Assembly (NCBI RefSeq): GCF_028294535.1
Contig: NZ_JAQBIE010000007.1
Span: 124,001 to 188,000, forward strand
Direction: 5' to 3'
DNA length: 64,000 nucleotides
Source: Paracoccus onchidii
GTDB lineage: Bacteria > Pseudomonadota > Alphaproteobacteria > Rhodobacterales > Rhodobacteraceae
The position numbers and the translations under genes were made by a program. The notes under the pieces were generated by a model. The model did no database searches. It was not told where the DNA came from and worked only from the letters and a program-made list of their open reading frames with translations. Positions 15,950 to 25,620 of the stretch are shown here, piece by piece; positions within the stretch are counted from its first letter, which is position 1; the number at the start of each line of letters is the position of its first letter.

Positions 15950-16737
15950 TTTGCTTCTCCGTCGGGGATGGAGTCGGGATTTCGGGCTGCCGACCAATAG
16001 GCGGCCAGATGGGTGCGGTCTTTCGCGAACCCGAGATCGTCCAGAATGGTTGATTTCAGATGTGCCAGACGCGATTTCTCGGTCGCCAGCCAGATCGCGT
16101 CGGCATCGGTGCCTTCGACGCGCAGTCTTGCGGCCAGCTCTACCTCGCCATGCGGGGCGACATGCACTTTGATGCCGGGATGTTCGGGCAGAGGATAGTC
16201 ACTGCTGTTTCCGAACAGGTAACAGTTTCCTCGGGTGCTGTCGGGCGCGGCCTCGATCGTGCGCGCCAATGCGGGATAGGCGGTTTCATCGCCGCCGATC
16301 AGCAGGCGTCGCCCATGCGCCACTCCGCCACCACCGGGACCGTTCAGCCCGACGGTATCCCCGGGTTTCGCGTGTTGCGCAAATCCACAGATACGGCCTC
16401 CGTCATGGATGAAGATGTCGGTATCCATCCAGCCCGCAGCCGCGTCGATCATGCGCACCGTATAGGCCGGCCGATGCAGCGCGTCCGCGCCTTGGGGCCA
16501 GATGGTGCGGCCATCCTGATCCAAGGTCGGCCAGAGCGGGGCAAGGGTGCCCGGAGGTTGAAGCACCAGCCGGAAATGGATGATCTGCTGGGAAAAACGG
16601 TACAGATTGTCCGCCTCGATACGCATCCGCAGAAAGTTCCGGCCAATCGGCGCAACCGAAGCGACCCGGCCCAGGCTGAAGCTGGGTGGCGCGGATGCTG
16701 CGCTGGCTGGCAGCAGGGGGGATGATTCATGCCGCAT
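15946..16737 (-). CDS. Siderophore-interacting protein (FAD-binding ferric reductase)
   Basis: A 263-residue cytoplasmic flavoprotein of the siderophore-interacting family. The FAD-binding half carries the RPAYTVR motif near residue 90 and GPGGGGVAHGRRLLIGGDETAYPA around residues 135-155, which leads into the NAD(P)H-binding half. It releases iron by reducing imported ferric siderophore. It heads the operon with exbB, two exbD genes and tonB, so the operon couples energy for uptake with intracellular iron release. Iron regulation is expected, but no clear Fur, Irr or RirA box was recognised in the upstream gap. Confidence 0.88.
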   Translation of the reverse strand: MRHESSPLLPASAASAPPSFSLGRVASVAPIGRNFLRMRIEADNLYRFSQQIIHFRLVLQPPGTLAPLWPTLDQDGRTIWPQGADALHRPAYTVRMIDAAAGWMDTDIFIHDGGRICGFAQHAKPGDTVGLNGPGGGGVAHGRRLLIGGDETAYPALARTIEAAPDSTRGNCYLFGNSSDYPLPEHPGIKVHVAPHGEVELAARLRVEGTDADAIWLATEKSRLAHLKSTILDDLGFAKDRTHLAAYWSAARNPDSIPDGEAK

Positions 16738-16803
16738 CTTCGTGACCCTGTATCAGTGCCTGCATGTGGATGACGCTTTCAGCATATGCAGGTTTCTGCC
16801 GTC

Positions 16804-16832
16804 CGCCTAAGGTTTCCGACTAAATATGTCAA
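16804..16832 (-). promoter_or_regulatory. Candidate promoter of the iron-uptake operon
   Basis: On the minus strand TTGACA (16832-16827) is followed after 17 bases by TAGGCG (16809-16804). The -35 element is perfect; the -10 is poor. It is the best sigma-70-like match in the gap between the siderophore-interacting protein gene and mobA. The weak -10 would suit a regulated promoter. Confidence 0.3.
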
Positions 16833-16899
16833 GAAAGGCGCGGTGCCGCAACGCGCCCATGTGCTTGAGCCCGGGATGACAAGGCGTCATTCTGGGGCA

Positions 16900-17520
16900 A
16901 TGACCAGATTTCCCGCAATCATACTGGCAGGTGGGCGTTCCTCGCGCATGGGCGGGGGGGACAAGGGGCTGCTGGCGCTGAACGGCAAGCCGATCATCGG
17001 CCATGTCATCGACCGCCTTGCCCGGCAATGCCAGCCCCTATTGCTGAGCGCGAATGGCGATCCGCAGCACTGGGCGCGGTTCGGCCTGCCCATCCTGCCG
17101 GATGATCTGCCCGACCGTCCCGGCCCGCTTGCGGGTATTCTGGCCGGTCTGGACTGGGCGGCCGGGCAGGGTCACGATGCCATCGTCAGCGCGGCGGCCG
17201 ACACGCCCTTTCTGCCGGATGATCTTGTTGCGCGCCTTGCAACGGGCAGAGGGCCAGAGGGGTTGGCTCTGGCGGCGACAAGAACGAGGCAAGGTCTGGT
17301 GAATGAGCACCCGACCTTCGGCCTGTGGCCCGTGTCGATCCGGGCGCGCTTGCGGGCCCGCCTGATGCAGGGGCAAAGGCGGGTCCGGGATCTGGCGCGC
17401 GTTCATGGCGCGACCCTCGTGATCTGGGATGAAAGCGCCGGGTATCCGTTCTTCAACATCAATACCCCTGATGACTTGCATCAGGCCCGCGCGCATGCGC
17501 AGGGATTCGACTGCCCCTAG
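16900..17520 (+). CDS. mobA: Molybdenum cofactor guanylyltransferase
   Basis: A 206-residue nucleotidyltransferase. The GTP-binding signature LAGGRSSRMGGGDKGLLAL is at residues about 9-27, followed by DDLPDRPGPLAGILAG around residue 68 and the metal-site region SAAADTPFLPDD around residue 98. It links GMP to molybdopterin to make the guanine dinucleotide cofactor. The ATG at 16900 is preceded only by a weak GGGG; an in-frame ATG 24 bases upstream is possible. It is divergent from the iron operon. Confidence 0.92.
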   Translation: MTRFPAIILAGGRSSRMGGGDKGLLALNGKPIIGHVIDRLARQCQPLLLSANGDPQHWARFGLPILPDDLPDRPGPLAGILAGLDWAAGQGHDAIVSAAADTPFLPDDLVARLATGRGPEGLALAATRTRQGLVNEHPTFGLWPVSIRARLRARLMQGQRRVRDLARVHGATLVIWDESAGYPFFNINTPDDLHQARAHAQGFDCP

Positions 17521-17690
17521 GCTGCCGCACCGTTCCGGGCTGCGTGCATCCACGGTATCGGCAAGAGTTTTCTCGATTCGTCGCCGGTCTCGGGTGTATC
17601 ATCCATGACTGTCATGGCGCATCGCGGATCCGGGGGCACTGTGTTTCGGATGATCAGATGCACCGCGATGACGGGAAAGGAGGGGAACAC

Positions 17691-18848
17691 ATGTTGCAGC
17701 GAAGGCTGACGCAAGAGTTTCTGTCGACCGTAGCGGCAATTCGACGCGGGCGGCTGACTTTGACGACACCGGATGGGGCGATACGCGTTTTCGGAACCGG
17801 GGATCGGGGTCCGGATGCGGATTTCGTCCTGCATGACTGGCGGGCCATCCCCGCGATCGCGGCGAAGGGCGATATTGGTCTTGCCGAGGCCTATCGCGAC
17901 GGATGGTGCGATACGTCCGATCTCGAAGCGTTGCTGCGGCTTGCCTTGTTGAACGAGGATGTTCTGGACCGATACATCTATGGCCGTCGCCTGCAGGCTT
18001 TGGCGATGCGCGCGCTGTATCTGTTCAACCGCAACACCCGCGCCGGGGCAAAACGCAACATCTCTGCACATTACGATCTGGGCAATGAGTTCTATGCCCT
18101 GTGGCTGGATCGCAGCATGACCTATTCTTCGGCGCTGTTTGGCGATGGCGATGATCTGAACGGTGCGCAGCAACGCAAATATGATCGCATCATCGACAAC
18201 CTTGCCCGCAGGTCCGGGCGATTGCTGGAAATCGGCTGTGGGTGGGGCGGATTTGCTGAACGTGCAGCCGACAGGGGTGATTTCGCGACGAAAGGGCTGA
18301 CCTTGTCACAGGCGCAGGCGGATTTTGCCCGCCAACGCTTGGGCCGCAGGGCCGAGATCGCGATTCAGGATTACCGCGATGAGCAGGGGCGATTCGACCA
18401 TATCGTGTCCATCGAGATGTTCGAAGCCGTCGGAGAACGGTACTGGCCCGCATATTTCGGCAAGCTGGCGCAGGTCATGGCTGATCGTGGCAGGGCCGTT
18501 GTGCAGACCATCACTGTGGCAGACCGATACTTTGACCGGTATCGCAAGGGCGGCGACATGATCCGCAGCTTTATCTTTCCCGGCGGTATGCTGCCATCGC
18601 CTGCGCGCTTCGAGGCCGAGGCGGCGCGTGTGGGGCTGTCTGTGCAAGATGCCTTTGGGTTCGGCCGCGATTATGCACGCACCTTGCGCGAATGGCTGCG
18701 GCGTTTTGATGGCAGGCGCCCGGAAATCCTTGGTCTGGGGTTTGATGACGCATTCATAAGAATATGGCGATTCTATCTGGCGGCCTGTGCCGCGTCCTTC
18801 GCGGTCGGGCGCACGGATGTCGTTCAGTATCGCATGGCGCGGCAGTGA
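17691..18848 (+). CDS. Cyclopropane-fatty-acyl-phospholipid synthase family methyltransferase
   Basis: A 385-residue class I methyltransferase of the CFA synthase family. It has an N-terminal lipid-binding part, then NISAHYDLGNEFYALWLDRS at about residues 124-143, the SAM-binding motif LLEIGCGWGGFAE at about residue 178, and SIEMFEAVGERYW at about residue 240, all CFA hallmarks. It adds a methylene or methyl group from SAM to unsaturated acyl chains of membrane phospholipids. The ATG at 17691 has a strong GGAGGGG upstream. Other members of the family methylate differently, so the exact product is not certain. Confidence 0.88.
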   Translation: MLQRRLTQEFLSTVAAIRRGRLTLTTPDGAIRVFGTGDRGPDADFVLHDWRAIPAIAAKGDIGLAEAYRDGWCDTSDLEALLRLALLNEDVLDRYIYGRRLQALAMRALYLFNRNTRAGAKRNISAHYDLGNEFYALWLDRSMTYSSALFGDGDDLNGAQQRKYDRIIDNLARRSGRLLEIGCGWGGFAERAADRGDFATKGLTLSQAQADFARQRLGRRAEIAIQDYRDEQGRFDHIVSIEMFEAVGERYWPAYFGKLAQVMADRGRAVVQTITVADRYFDRYRKGGDMIRSFIFPGGMLPSPARFEAEAARVGLSVQDAFGFGRDYARTLREWLRRFDGRRPEILGLGFDDAFIRIWRFYLAACAASFAVGRTDVVQYRMARQ

Positions 18849-18947
18849 CCGCAGGCCCAAAGGGAACGTTTCATTGCCGGGGGCGTTGATCGCCCAATTG
18901 CCGTTTCCGCCTGCAATATGTGGGCGTCAGACGTGAACCCGGAGACC

Positions 18948-19673
18948 ATGATGACACGATTTCTTTCGCTGCTGGTTCTGATCGCTGCGCTGGCATTTGT
19001 GGCGTCACCTTTCCTGTTCGGGCAGTTTCAGGGATATCCGCCCGAACTGTTCCCCGTGCCGCAGGACGAGCCGCCGGTGCAACCGGTCGGATGGGCGTTT
19101 TCGATCTGGGGCGTGATCTATGCCTGGCTGGTTGCCGGTTCGGGCTTTGGGCTGATTGCACGCCATTCCGACGATGATTGGTCCGCGATGCGATGGCCAT
19201 TGCTGTCAAGCCTGATCATGGGGTTTTTCTGGATTCCCTTGGCCGGGAACGCCCCCGTTCCGGCAACGGTTCTGATTCTCGCAATGGCCATCGCGGCGAT
19301 TGTCGCGATGTTGCGTGCGGGCTCGGGCGATCGGTGGTGGCAATTATTGCCGATTGGCATCTATGCGGGCTGGTTGACAGCGGCCAGTGGCGTGTCGCTT
19401 GGGATCGTTCTGGGGGGATATGGCATCATGTCGCCGTTCTGGGCGGCGGTCCTGTCCCTGATCGCGGTTTGTGCTGTCACGCTGGTTGTGCAGAAAGCCC
19501 GCCCGGATTGCCAAAGCTATTCACTGGCGGTGGTGTGGGCGCTTTTGGGGGTGGTCGCGGCTAATCTGTCACCGGCCAGTCCCGCGATTGTCGTCGTCGC
19601 GGCACTGGGAGGGCTGGCGGTTGTCGCGCAGCTGGTTCGAATGCGCTTTGCGCGTTTCGGGGACGCGCATTGA
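18948..19673 (+). CDS. TspO/MBR-like membrane protein
   Basis: A 241-residue hydrophobic protein with about seven predicted membrane segments. The first 25 residues can act as a membrane anchor. The segment VGWAFSIWGVIYAWLVAGSG (about 48-67) resembles the tryptophan-rich core of TspO/MBR-family sensors, and WWQLLPIGIYAGWLTAA around residue 130 repeats that character. It is longer than classical TspO (about 160 residues) and belongs to a diverged bacterial group. Two adjacent ATGs, 18948 and 18951, follow GGAG; the first is annotated. It precedes the oppositely oriented photolyase gene. Function is not known. Confidence 0.7.
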   Translation: MMTRFLSLLVLIAALAFVASPFLFGQFQGYPPELFPVPQDEPPVQPVGWAFSIWGVIYAWLVAGSGFGLIARHSDDDWSAMRWPLLSSLIMGFFWIPLAGNAPVPATVLILAMAIAAIVAMLRAGSGDRWWQLLPIGIYAGWLTAASGVSLGIVLGGYGIMSPFWAAVLSLIAVCAVTLVVQKARPDCQSYSLAVVWALLGVVAANLSPASPAIVVVAALGGLAVVAQLVRMRFARFGDAH

Positions 19674-19705
19674 CGACATCTGAAGCGTCAGGGACGGTGG
19701 GGCAG

Positions 19706-21082
19706 TCAGTTCTTGAATCGCTGATAAGCGGTCATGGCGCGCGACCGGCCGCTGGCAAGCGAATGTTCGGGTGACGCCGCGCGAGCAAGGTCAATTTTCC
19801 AGCTGCGGGGGGCGGCGTCGCGAAATGCCTGCGCCGCCATGCTGTCGGACTTTAACCAATGGTCGCGATACCGGGCTTCCCGGTCGAATTTTTCGGCTTG
19901 GGTCACCGGGTTGAATATCCGGAAATAGGGCGAGGCATCGGGGCCACAGCCCGCGACCCATTGCCAGTTCATTGCATTCGACGCCGGATCCCAATCGGTC
20001 AGGGTTTGTTTGAACCATGTCAGGCCGACCCGCCAATCTGTCAGCAGGTGCTTGGTCAGATAGCTGGCCGCAATCATCCGCACCCGGTTGTGCATCCTGC
20101 CGGTCGTGAACAATTCGCGCATGCCGGCATCCACGATGGCAATGCCCGTGCGACCCTGACGCCAAGCGCAGGCCTGCGGGCCGTCCTCTTGCCACGGAAA
20201 ATCATTCCATTCAGGTCGCCAGCAGCTTTCCGCCATTTCCGGCATGGCGTGAAACAGATCGCGCGCGAATTCGCGCCAGGCGATTTCACGCAGGAAATCA
20301 TCTGTTCCCGGAATTTCGCGCAGTCGCGCATCGAGGCCCTTGCGCCAGATGCGGCGGGCGCTGATTTCGCCGATGGCGAGGGAATCGGACAGGCCGGATG
20401 TGCCTTGGGCCTCGTGCGGCAGATCGCGCAGGCGGTGATAATGCGCCACGCTTTCATCCAGAAACCGATCCAGCCGTTCATGGGCCGCGTCTTCGCCTGC
20501 CTCGATATGGTCTGCGACAGGATCCCAGCCCCGCGCCATCGCCGTGCGGGCTTCGGGCCATTCTACGCCGTCGCTTTCTGGCCATGTTTCGGGTGCAGAC
20601 AGGCGGGGCGCGGGCAAGGGTGGCGCTATTTCCTTGGCCCGCAAGGCTTTCCAGAATGGCGTGAACACCTTGTAGGTCGTGCCCTGGCCGGTGGTGATGG
20701 ATTCGCGGGCCACAAGATCGGCCGCAGGGTGCAGGATCAGCCTTGCACCATGCCGTTCGACCACCGTCCGCAGCCCGCGATCGCTGGCAAATGGAAAGCC
20801 CTCGGTGCTGTGCAGCTGGGTCGCGCTGGTTTCGGCAAGAATGTCCGCGATGACCTTGGACGGATCGCCGCGCCGAACGATCAGACGGCTGTGGTGGCGA
20901 TGCAATGACGCCTGCAGCCGGGGCAACGACATGGCCTGGCGCTGCGCGCTGGCCGGATGGTCGCGGGCTTCTTGCGGGTCAAGAATGACCAGTGGAATGA
21001 CGGGGCCTGCGGTGCTTGCCGCGACAAGGGCCGGGTGGTCATCCAGACGCAGAACCCGTCTGAACCAGCAGATTACCGTCAT
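19706..21082 (-). CDS. phrB: Deoxyribodipyrimidine photolyase
   Basis: A 458-residue photolyase/cryptochrome-family protein. The N-terminal antenna domain starts with VICWFRRVLRLDDHPAL. The C-terminal FAD domain has WREFARDLFHAMPEM around residue 268, GRTGIAIVDAGMREL around residue 308, GRMHNRVRMIAASYLTKHLL around residue 330 and the DWDPASNAMNWQWVAGCG block around residue 368. These are the class I CPD photolyase signatures. It repairs UV dimers with blue light. The ATG at 21080-21082 follows AAAGAGG. The upstream region carries a long inverted repeat that could mask this ribosome site. Confidence 0.93.
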   Translation of the reverse strand: MTVICWFRRVLRLDDHPALVAASTAGPVIPLVILDPQEARDHPASAQRQAMSLPRLQASLHRHHSRLIVRRGDPSKVIADILAETSATQLHSTEGFPFASDRGLRTVVERHGARLILHPAADLVARESITTGQGTTYKVFTPFWKALRAKEIAPPLPAPRLSAPETWPESDGVEWPEARTAMARGWDPVADHIEAGEDAAHERLDRFLDESVAHYHRLRDLPHEAQGTSGLSDSLAIGEISARRIWRKGLDARLREIPGTDDFLREIAWREFARDLFHAMPEMAESCWRPEWNDFPWQEDGPQACAWRQGRTGIAIVDAGMRELFTTGRMHNRVRMIAASYLTKHLLTDWRVGLTWFKQTLTDWDPASNAMNWQWVAGCGPDASPYFRIFNPVTQAEKFDREARYRDHWLKSDSMAAQAFRDAAPRSWKIDLARAASPEHSLASGRSRAMTAYQRFKN

Positions 21083-21090
21083 GCGAACCT

Positions 21091-21151
21091 CTTTCTTTGT
21101 TCAGGGTTACACGCGTGAAAGCGGGAAAAGTTGCAATCTTTACAAAGAAAG
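21091..21151. promoter_or_regulatory. 10-bp inverted repeat in the phrB leader
   Basis: CTTTCTTTGT (21091-21100) and ACAAAGAAAG (21142-21151) are perfect inverted copies separated by 41 bases, between divergent phrB and cobA. The copy nearest phrB contains the AAAG part of its purine-rich ribosome-binding stretch, so in mRNA the two arms could pair and hide the site. They could instead be two operator half sites. If transcription starts inside the repeat, the RNA model fails. Confidence 0.4.
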
Positions 21152-21238
21152 CATCACGGCAAAGGCCCGCCTTGGCATTGTCAGCATCGCCGCCGGTGGT
21201 ATAGCTGGGAATGTGAATTGCCCAGATAGGCCACTGAC

Positions 21239-22021
21239 GTGACGCAACCTTCTTCGCCCAAAGGCTTCGTATCCCTCGTTTCGGCCGGGCCGGGTGATCC
21301 GGAATTGCTGACACTGAAGGCGGCGCGCCGGCTTGCCCAGGCGGATGTCGTGCTGTTTGACGATCTGGCATCGGGACCGGTGCTGGACCATGCGGGACCG
21401 CAGGCGGAACTGGTATCCGTCGGCAAGCGTGCGGGTCGCCCGTCGGCGCGGCAGGATCACGTAAATGCCTTGCTGGTCAGCCATGCACAGGCTGGCCGCC
21501 GCGTGGTGCGGCTGAAATCCGGCGATGCGGGTATTTTCGGACGGCTGGAGGAAGAACTGGTCGCCCTGGCCGGGGCCGGTATCGCATTCGAGATCATACC
21601 CGGCGTCACCTCTGCCAGCGCGGCGGCGGCGGCGGCTGGTATTCCGCTGACCCGTCGCCTGACCTCGAGGCGGGTGCAATTCGTAACCGGAGCCGATGTC
21701 ACCGGAGAGCTGCCCCATGATGTCAACTGGGCCGCGCTTGCAGATCCGGCGGTGACGACGGTGGTATTCATGGGGCAGCGCAGCTTTCCGCGCCTGGCCG
21801 AGGGGCTGAAGGCCCACGGGTTGTCTGATGATACGCCGGCGCTGTTTGCCGAGGCCGTGGGCCATCCCCATCAACGGCTGGTTCGCACCACGGTTTCGAA
21901 ACTGGCCGCGATGATGGCCCAGGCCAAGGTGGTGCAACCCGGCATCATTCTCTACGGGCCGCTGGCCTTTGATACGCCGGAATTGCACGGCGGATCCCCG
22001 GGCGCGGCACCCGATAGCTAA
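21239..22021 (+). CDS. cobA: Uroporphyrinogen-III C-methyltransferase (CobA/SUMT)
   Basis: A 260-residue SAM-dependent tetrapyrrole methyltransferase. It has VSAGPGDPELLTLKAARRL near residue 13, VRLKSGDAGIFGRLEEEL near residue 83 (the usual Pro after GD is Ala here), EIIPGVTSASAAAA near residue 118 and VVFMGQRS near residue 175. It makes precorrin-2 for siroheme or cobalamin. The start is GTG at 21239. No other cobalamin or siroheme gene is adjacent, so the branch it serves cannot be told. Confidence 0.9.
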   Translation: MTQPSSPKGFVSLVSAGPGDPELLTLKAARRLAQADVVLFDDLASGPVLDHAGPQAELVSVGKRAGRPSARQDHVNALLVSHAQAGRRVVRLKSGDAGIFGRLEEELVALAGAGIAFEIIPGVTSASAAAAAAGIPLTRRLTSRRVQFVTGADVTGELPHDVNWAALADPAVTTVVFMGQRSFPRLAEGLKAHGLSDDTPALFAEAVGHPHQRLVRTTVSKLAAMMAQAKVVQPGIILYGPLAFDTPELHGGSPGAAPDS

Positions 22022-22122
22022 AATCCCGATTACTTCCTGTGTCGTTTGGGATGCGGATGAATGGCTTGTTAATCTGGCGGGCCTAGGGTCGTGGCGTCAC
22101 ATAGCTTGGGTCCTGTAAACCG

Positions 22123-25100
22123 ATGTTCACCTATCGCCACGTGGTCACGCATGGTGCGGCCACATCACGTTGGCTGATAAATGTAACCGATCTGGTCATC
22201 GCACGGGTCGGGGGCGAATATTTCCTGTTCTCGACGACCCATCATGACGGTGGCATCACCAGCTATTCCTTTCGCGATCCCGACAACGCGATCGAGGTTG
22301 CGGGGCACCAACCCTATCCCAACGGATTTTCCTATCAGGGCGCACCAGAGCTGTCGCTGCTGGATATTGGCGGGGGCAGCTATCTTCACCTTGGTCAGCT
22401 GGGTGGCGCGGAAGGCCTGACATCATATATCGGATCCGACGGTGGCCCCGCCTCGTTTCAGCGCATGTTTCCGACCGCTGTGATCGGCACCAAGCTGACC
22501 GCGATGGGTCAGTTCTCTGCCGGCGCGGGCGACTTTGTATATGCGGCACAGGCATCGGATCTGACGCTGAAGATCTACAGCCAGTCCGCGACAGGTGAAA
22601 TTGCACCTGTGTCCTCGGTTGAACTGCCGTTGTCGGGCGGAATGCCGGGGGCGTCGCTGGATCAGATCATTGATGTCGTGGTTGATGGTCAACGACTGCT
22701 GATTGCCCTGTCATCGGGCGGGAATTTCGTGTCGACCCACAAGATCGGCGAGGACGGTGTGCTTGGCGCCGGGGCCATGCATGTATCGGCACAAGGAACC
22801 GGATACTCTGTTCCAAATCATGCCGCGACCCTGCAATTCGGCGGGCGGGATTTCCTGGTGGTTTCCGGGGCCTCTTCGTCGTCTCTCAGCGTGTTCAAGC
22901 TGTCCCGCGACGGGGCGCTGGAGGTGACCGATCACGTGATCGATGAACTGACAACCCGGTTTCGGTCTGCCACGGCGCTGGAAACGGCGGTCATCGACGG
23001 GCGCGGCTTCGTGTTCGCGGGTGGGGCTGATGACGGGCTGTCCGTGTTCAGCCTGTTGCCCGATGGGCGTTTGCTGCATGAGCTGAATATCGTGGACAGC
23101 CAGGCAATGTCGCTGGCCAATGTCAGCGATATCGAGGCTGTTGTGTCCGGCGGCAAGATCGGCCTGTTCGTGTCAAGCGCGACGGAAACCGGCGTCACGC
23201 AGCTATCGCTCGATCCGGGGCGTATTGGCGACACCGGATTCGCGGCATCGGGAGTGGCGCGCGGTGGCGAGCGCGACGATATGCTGGTTGCCCGTTCCGG
23301 CACCACGCGGCTTGACGGCAATGGCGGTGACGACATCCTGGTTCCCGGGGAAGGCGACATCACCATGTCCGGGGGGGCAGGCAATGATGTATTCGTGCTG
23401 TCCCGCGCCGGACATATCGTGATCGAAGATTACAACCCCGATCAGGACCGGTTGGACATGTCATTGCTGGGGATGATCCGCAGCACATGGCAACTGAGCT
23501 TTCAGCCCCAGTATACCGGCGTCCGGATCAGCTATGCTGGCACTCATGTCGATATCTATACATCGGATGGCCGGTCGTTGACGGCTGGCGATTTCTCCAA
23601 CGACATGTTTCGCGTGGCCCATTACATGCTACCTGAACTCGATCCCCAGGCCGTATCCGAAGACGATGCCCCCACCACGGTCGGGCGATGGTTGTTTGGC
23701 GGCAATGACCCGGACCAACTGCTGGGCAGCCAGGGGCCCGACAACATTCAGGGCAGGGCGGGCAATGACACGATCTCGGGGTCAGGCGGTCACGACAGCA
23801 TCCGCGGCGATGAAGGTCATGACCAGTTGCGCGGCGGAGATGGTGCTGACCGGATCCTCAGTGGAACCGGTTTCGACACGATTTTCGGCGATTCAGGTCA
23901 GGACAGCATCTGGGGCGAGGATGGCGAAGATCTGATTTATGGCGGTCAGGGCGCAGACTGGCTGTTTGGCGGGCTGAACAATGACCGGCTATATGGTGGT
24001 GACGGCGCTGACCGGATCTTTGGGGAATCCGGGCATGACACACTGGTCGGTGACGATGGCGATGACTGGCTGGAAGATCTGTCGGGCAACAACAACCTGA
24101 TCGGCAGCGATGGCGACGATACGCTTGTTGCCGGTGCCGGTCAGGATCTGTTGTTCGGCCAGGCGGGGCGCGATCGTCTTTATGGCGGTGGGGGGCGCGA
24201 CGAAATATCGGGGGGCGATGGCGATGACCGGCTGTGGGGTCAGGACGGCGCGGATCTGTTGAGGGGCGAAAGCGGGGCGGACACGCTGGACGGGGGGGCA
24301 GGAAATGACCGTCTGTTCGGGGGCACCGGAAATGATGACCTGTTCGGCGGAAGCGGGCATGATCTGCTTCAGGATGCCAGCGGTGACAACCGCCTTGACG
24401 GCGGTTCGGGGCGCGACACGCTGATTGCGGGAAGTGGGTCCGGCGGGGGGCGCAACCAGCTGAAAGGCGGCGATGGCGACGATCTGCTGACGGGCGGGGC
24501 TGGTCATGATTCCCTGTATGGTCAGGATGGTGGCGACCTTCTGCATGGTGGCGGCGGTGACGATTTTCTGGGGGCGGGCACAGGAAATGACACGCTATAT
24601 GGCAATGATGGCACAGATACGTTGCAGGCCAGTTCCGGGCGCAACCTGTTGCTGGGCGGGCGCGGCTTTGACGTGCTGTTTGGTGGCGATGACAATGACA
24701 CGCTGCGCGGTGGATATGGGCATGACCAATTGGAGGATATGTCCGGCAACAACCAGCTTTTTGGGGATGACGGGGAAGACCGGCTGACTGCCGGTTCCGG
24801 GACCGATTCGCTATATGGCGGAAATGATGACGATCTGCTGAAAGCGGGGGGCGGGAACGATCTTCTGGATGGAGGCGGCGGTAATGACACGCTTTACGGC
24901 CAATCGGGCCATGATGTCCTGAAAGGCGGAAGAGGCAGCGATCTGATTGGCGGCGGCGGTGGGAACGACCGGATTCTCGGCGGGTATGGCCACGACACCC
25001 TGATCGGCAGCAATGGTCAGGATTGGTTGCAGGATCCGGGCGGCAACAACAGGCTGGAAGGTGGCAGCGGCAATGACACGCTGATTGGCGGCACCGGCAG

Positions 25101-25620
25101 GGACAAGCTCTATGGCAATTCGGGCCGTGATGAACTCACGGGCGGCAATGGTGATGATACGCTGTTTGGCGGGCGCGGCGATGACCGGATCGATGGCCAG
25201 AAACATGATGACAGCCTGGATGGCGGCTATGGGCATGACAAGCTGTTCGGGCGCAGCGGCGAGGACACGTTGTTTGGCCGTTCGGGCGACGATACCTTGC
25301 TGGGCGGGGGCGGGCGCGACTGGCTTTATGGCGGGCAGGGCAGGGATGTTTTCAAATATACCGACAAAGGCGACAGCGGCACGGGCAGCAAGTCCGACGT
25401 CATTGTGAATTTCGCGCAGGGGCAGGATGTGCTGGACTTGGGGCCGCTTGACCTGCGCTATGTCGGTCAACGCGGGTTCCATGATGATCATCAGCTGCGC
25501 TGGCAGCATGTCGGATCGGAAACCCGCATCCAGATTGATCTGGATGGTGACGGGCGGGCCGATATGGTGATCCGGCTGACTGGGCATTACGACCTGTCCG
25601 CTGATGATTTCCTGCTTTAG
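22123..25620 (+). CDS. RTX-type calcium-binding protein with propeller-like N-terminal region
   Basis: An 1165-residue protein with no cleavable signal peptide, as expected for type I secretion. Residues about 1-380 contain repeated beta-rich units (for example [15 protein letters not shown] and [13 protein letters not shown]) resembling a beta-propeller. A first short RTX block is at about 380-420, a linker at 420-520, and a long tract of GGxGxDxLx nonapeptides at about 521-1070. The last 95 residues, with [20 protein letters not shown], resemble the C-terminal secretion region of RTX and serralysin proteins. No type I ABC transporter or adaptor gene is adjacent. No catalytic motif was seen, so an adhesin or surface-layer role is as likely as an enzyme. 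It meets queG tail to tail with a 4-base overlap. Confidence 0.88.
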   Translation: MFTYRHVVTHGAATSRWLINVTDLVIARVGGEYFLFSTTHHDGGITSYSFRDPDNAIEVAGHQPYPNGFSYQGAPELSLLDIGGGSYLHLGQLGGAEGLTSYIGSDGGPASFQRMFPTAVIGTKLTAMGQFSAGAGDFVYAAQASDLTLKIYSQSATGEIAPVSSVELPLSGGMPGASLDQIIDVVVDGQRLLIALSSGGNFVSTHKIGEDGVLGAGAMHVSAQGTGYSVPNHAATLQFGGRDFLVVSGASSSSLSVFKLSRDGALEVTDHVIDELTTRFRSATALETAVIDGRGFVFAGGADDGLSVFSLLPDGRLLHELNIVDSQAMSLANVSDIEAVVSGGKIGLFVSSATETGVTQLSLDPGRIGDTGFAASGVARGGERDDMLVARSGTTRLDGNGGDDILVPGEGDITMSGGAGNDVFVLSRAGHIVIEDYNPDQDRLDMSLLGMIRSTWQLSFQPQYTGVRISYAGTHVDIYTSDGRSLTAGDFSNDMFRVAHYMLPELDPQAVSEDDAPTTVGRWLFGGNDPDQLLGSQGPDNIQGRAGNDTISGSGGHDSIRGDEGHDQLRGGDGADRILSGTGFDTIFGDSGQDSIWGEDGEDLIYGGQGADWLFGGLNNDRLYGGDGADRIFGESGHDTLVGDDGDDWLEDLSGNNNLIGSDGDDTLVAGAGQDLLFGQAGRDRLYGGGGRDEISGGDGDDRLWGQDGADLLRGESGADTLDGGAGNDRLFGGTGNDDLFGGSGHDLLQDASGDNRLDGGSGRDTLIAGSGSGGGRNQLKGGDGDDLLTGGAGHDSLYGQDGGDLLHGGGGDDFLGAGTGNDTLYGNDGTDTLQASSGRNLLLGGRGFDVLFGGDDNDTLRGGYGHDQLEDMSGNNQLFGDDGEDRLTAGSGTDSLYGGNDDDLLKAGGGNDLLDGGGGNDTLYGQSGHDVLKGGRGSDLIGGGGGNDRILGGYGHDTLIGSNGQDWLQDPGGNNRLEGGSGNDTLIGGTGRDKLYGNSGRDELTGGNGDDTLFGGRGDDRIDGQKHDDSLDGGYGHDKLFGRSGEDTLFGRSGDDTLLGGGGRDWLYGGQGRDVFKYTDKGDSGTGSKSDVIVNFAQGQDVLDLGPLDLRYVGQRGFHDDHQLRWQHVGSETRIQIDLDGDGRADMVIRLTGHYDLSADDFLL
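23683..25350 (+). repeat. RTX nonapeptide repeat tract with higher-order units
   Basis: This is the coding repeat of the RTX protein: several dozen degenerate 27-base units encoding GGxGxDxLx. A variant unit of the form D-x-S/G-G-N/D-N-x-L recurs (for example [30 protein letters not shown] and [10 protein letters not shown]) at about residues 649, 748, 870 and 968, which suggests that blocks of about eleven to thirteen units were duplicated. The DNA copies are diverged, so the duplications are not recent. Confidence 0.85.

Noticed and set aside
16759..16792. CCTGCAT / ATGCAGG inverted repeat before the iron-uptake operon
   Set aside because: Seven-base arms with a 20-base spacer are weak evidence, and no match to a known iron-regulator site was seen.
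23683..25350. Regular short repeats that could be mistaken for a CRISPR array or minisatellite
   Set aside because: The repeats are coding nonapeptide units of an RTX protein, degenerate at the DNA level and with no unique spacers.
22123..25620. Possible protease or lipase activity of the RTX protein
   Set aside because: No HExxH zinc motif, GxSxG or other catalytic signature was found in the translation.
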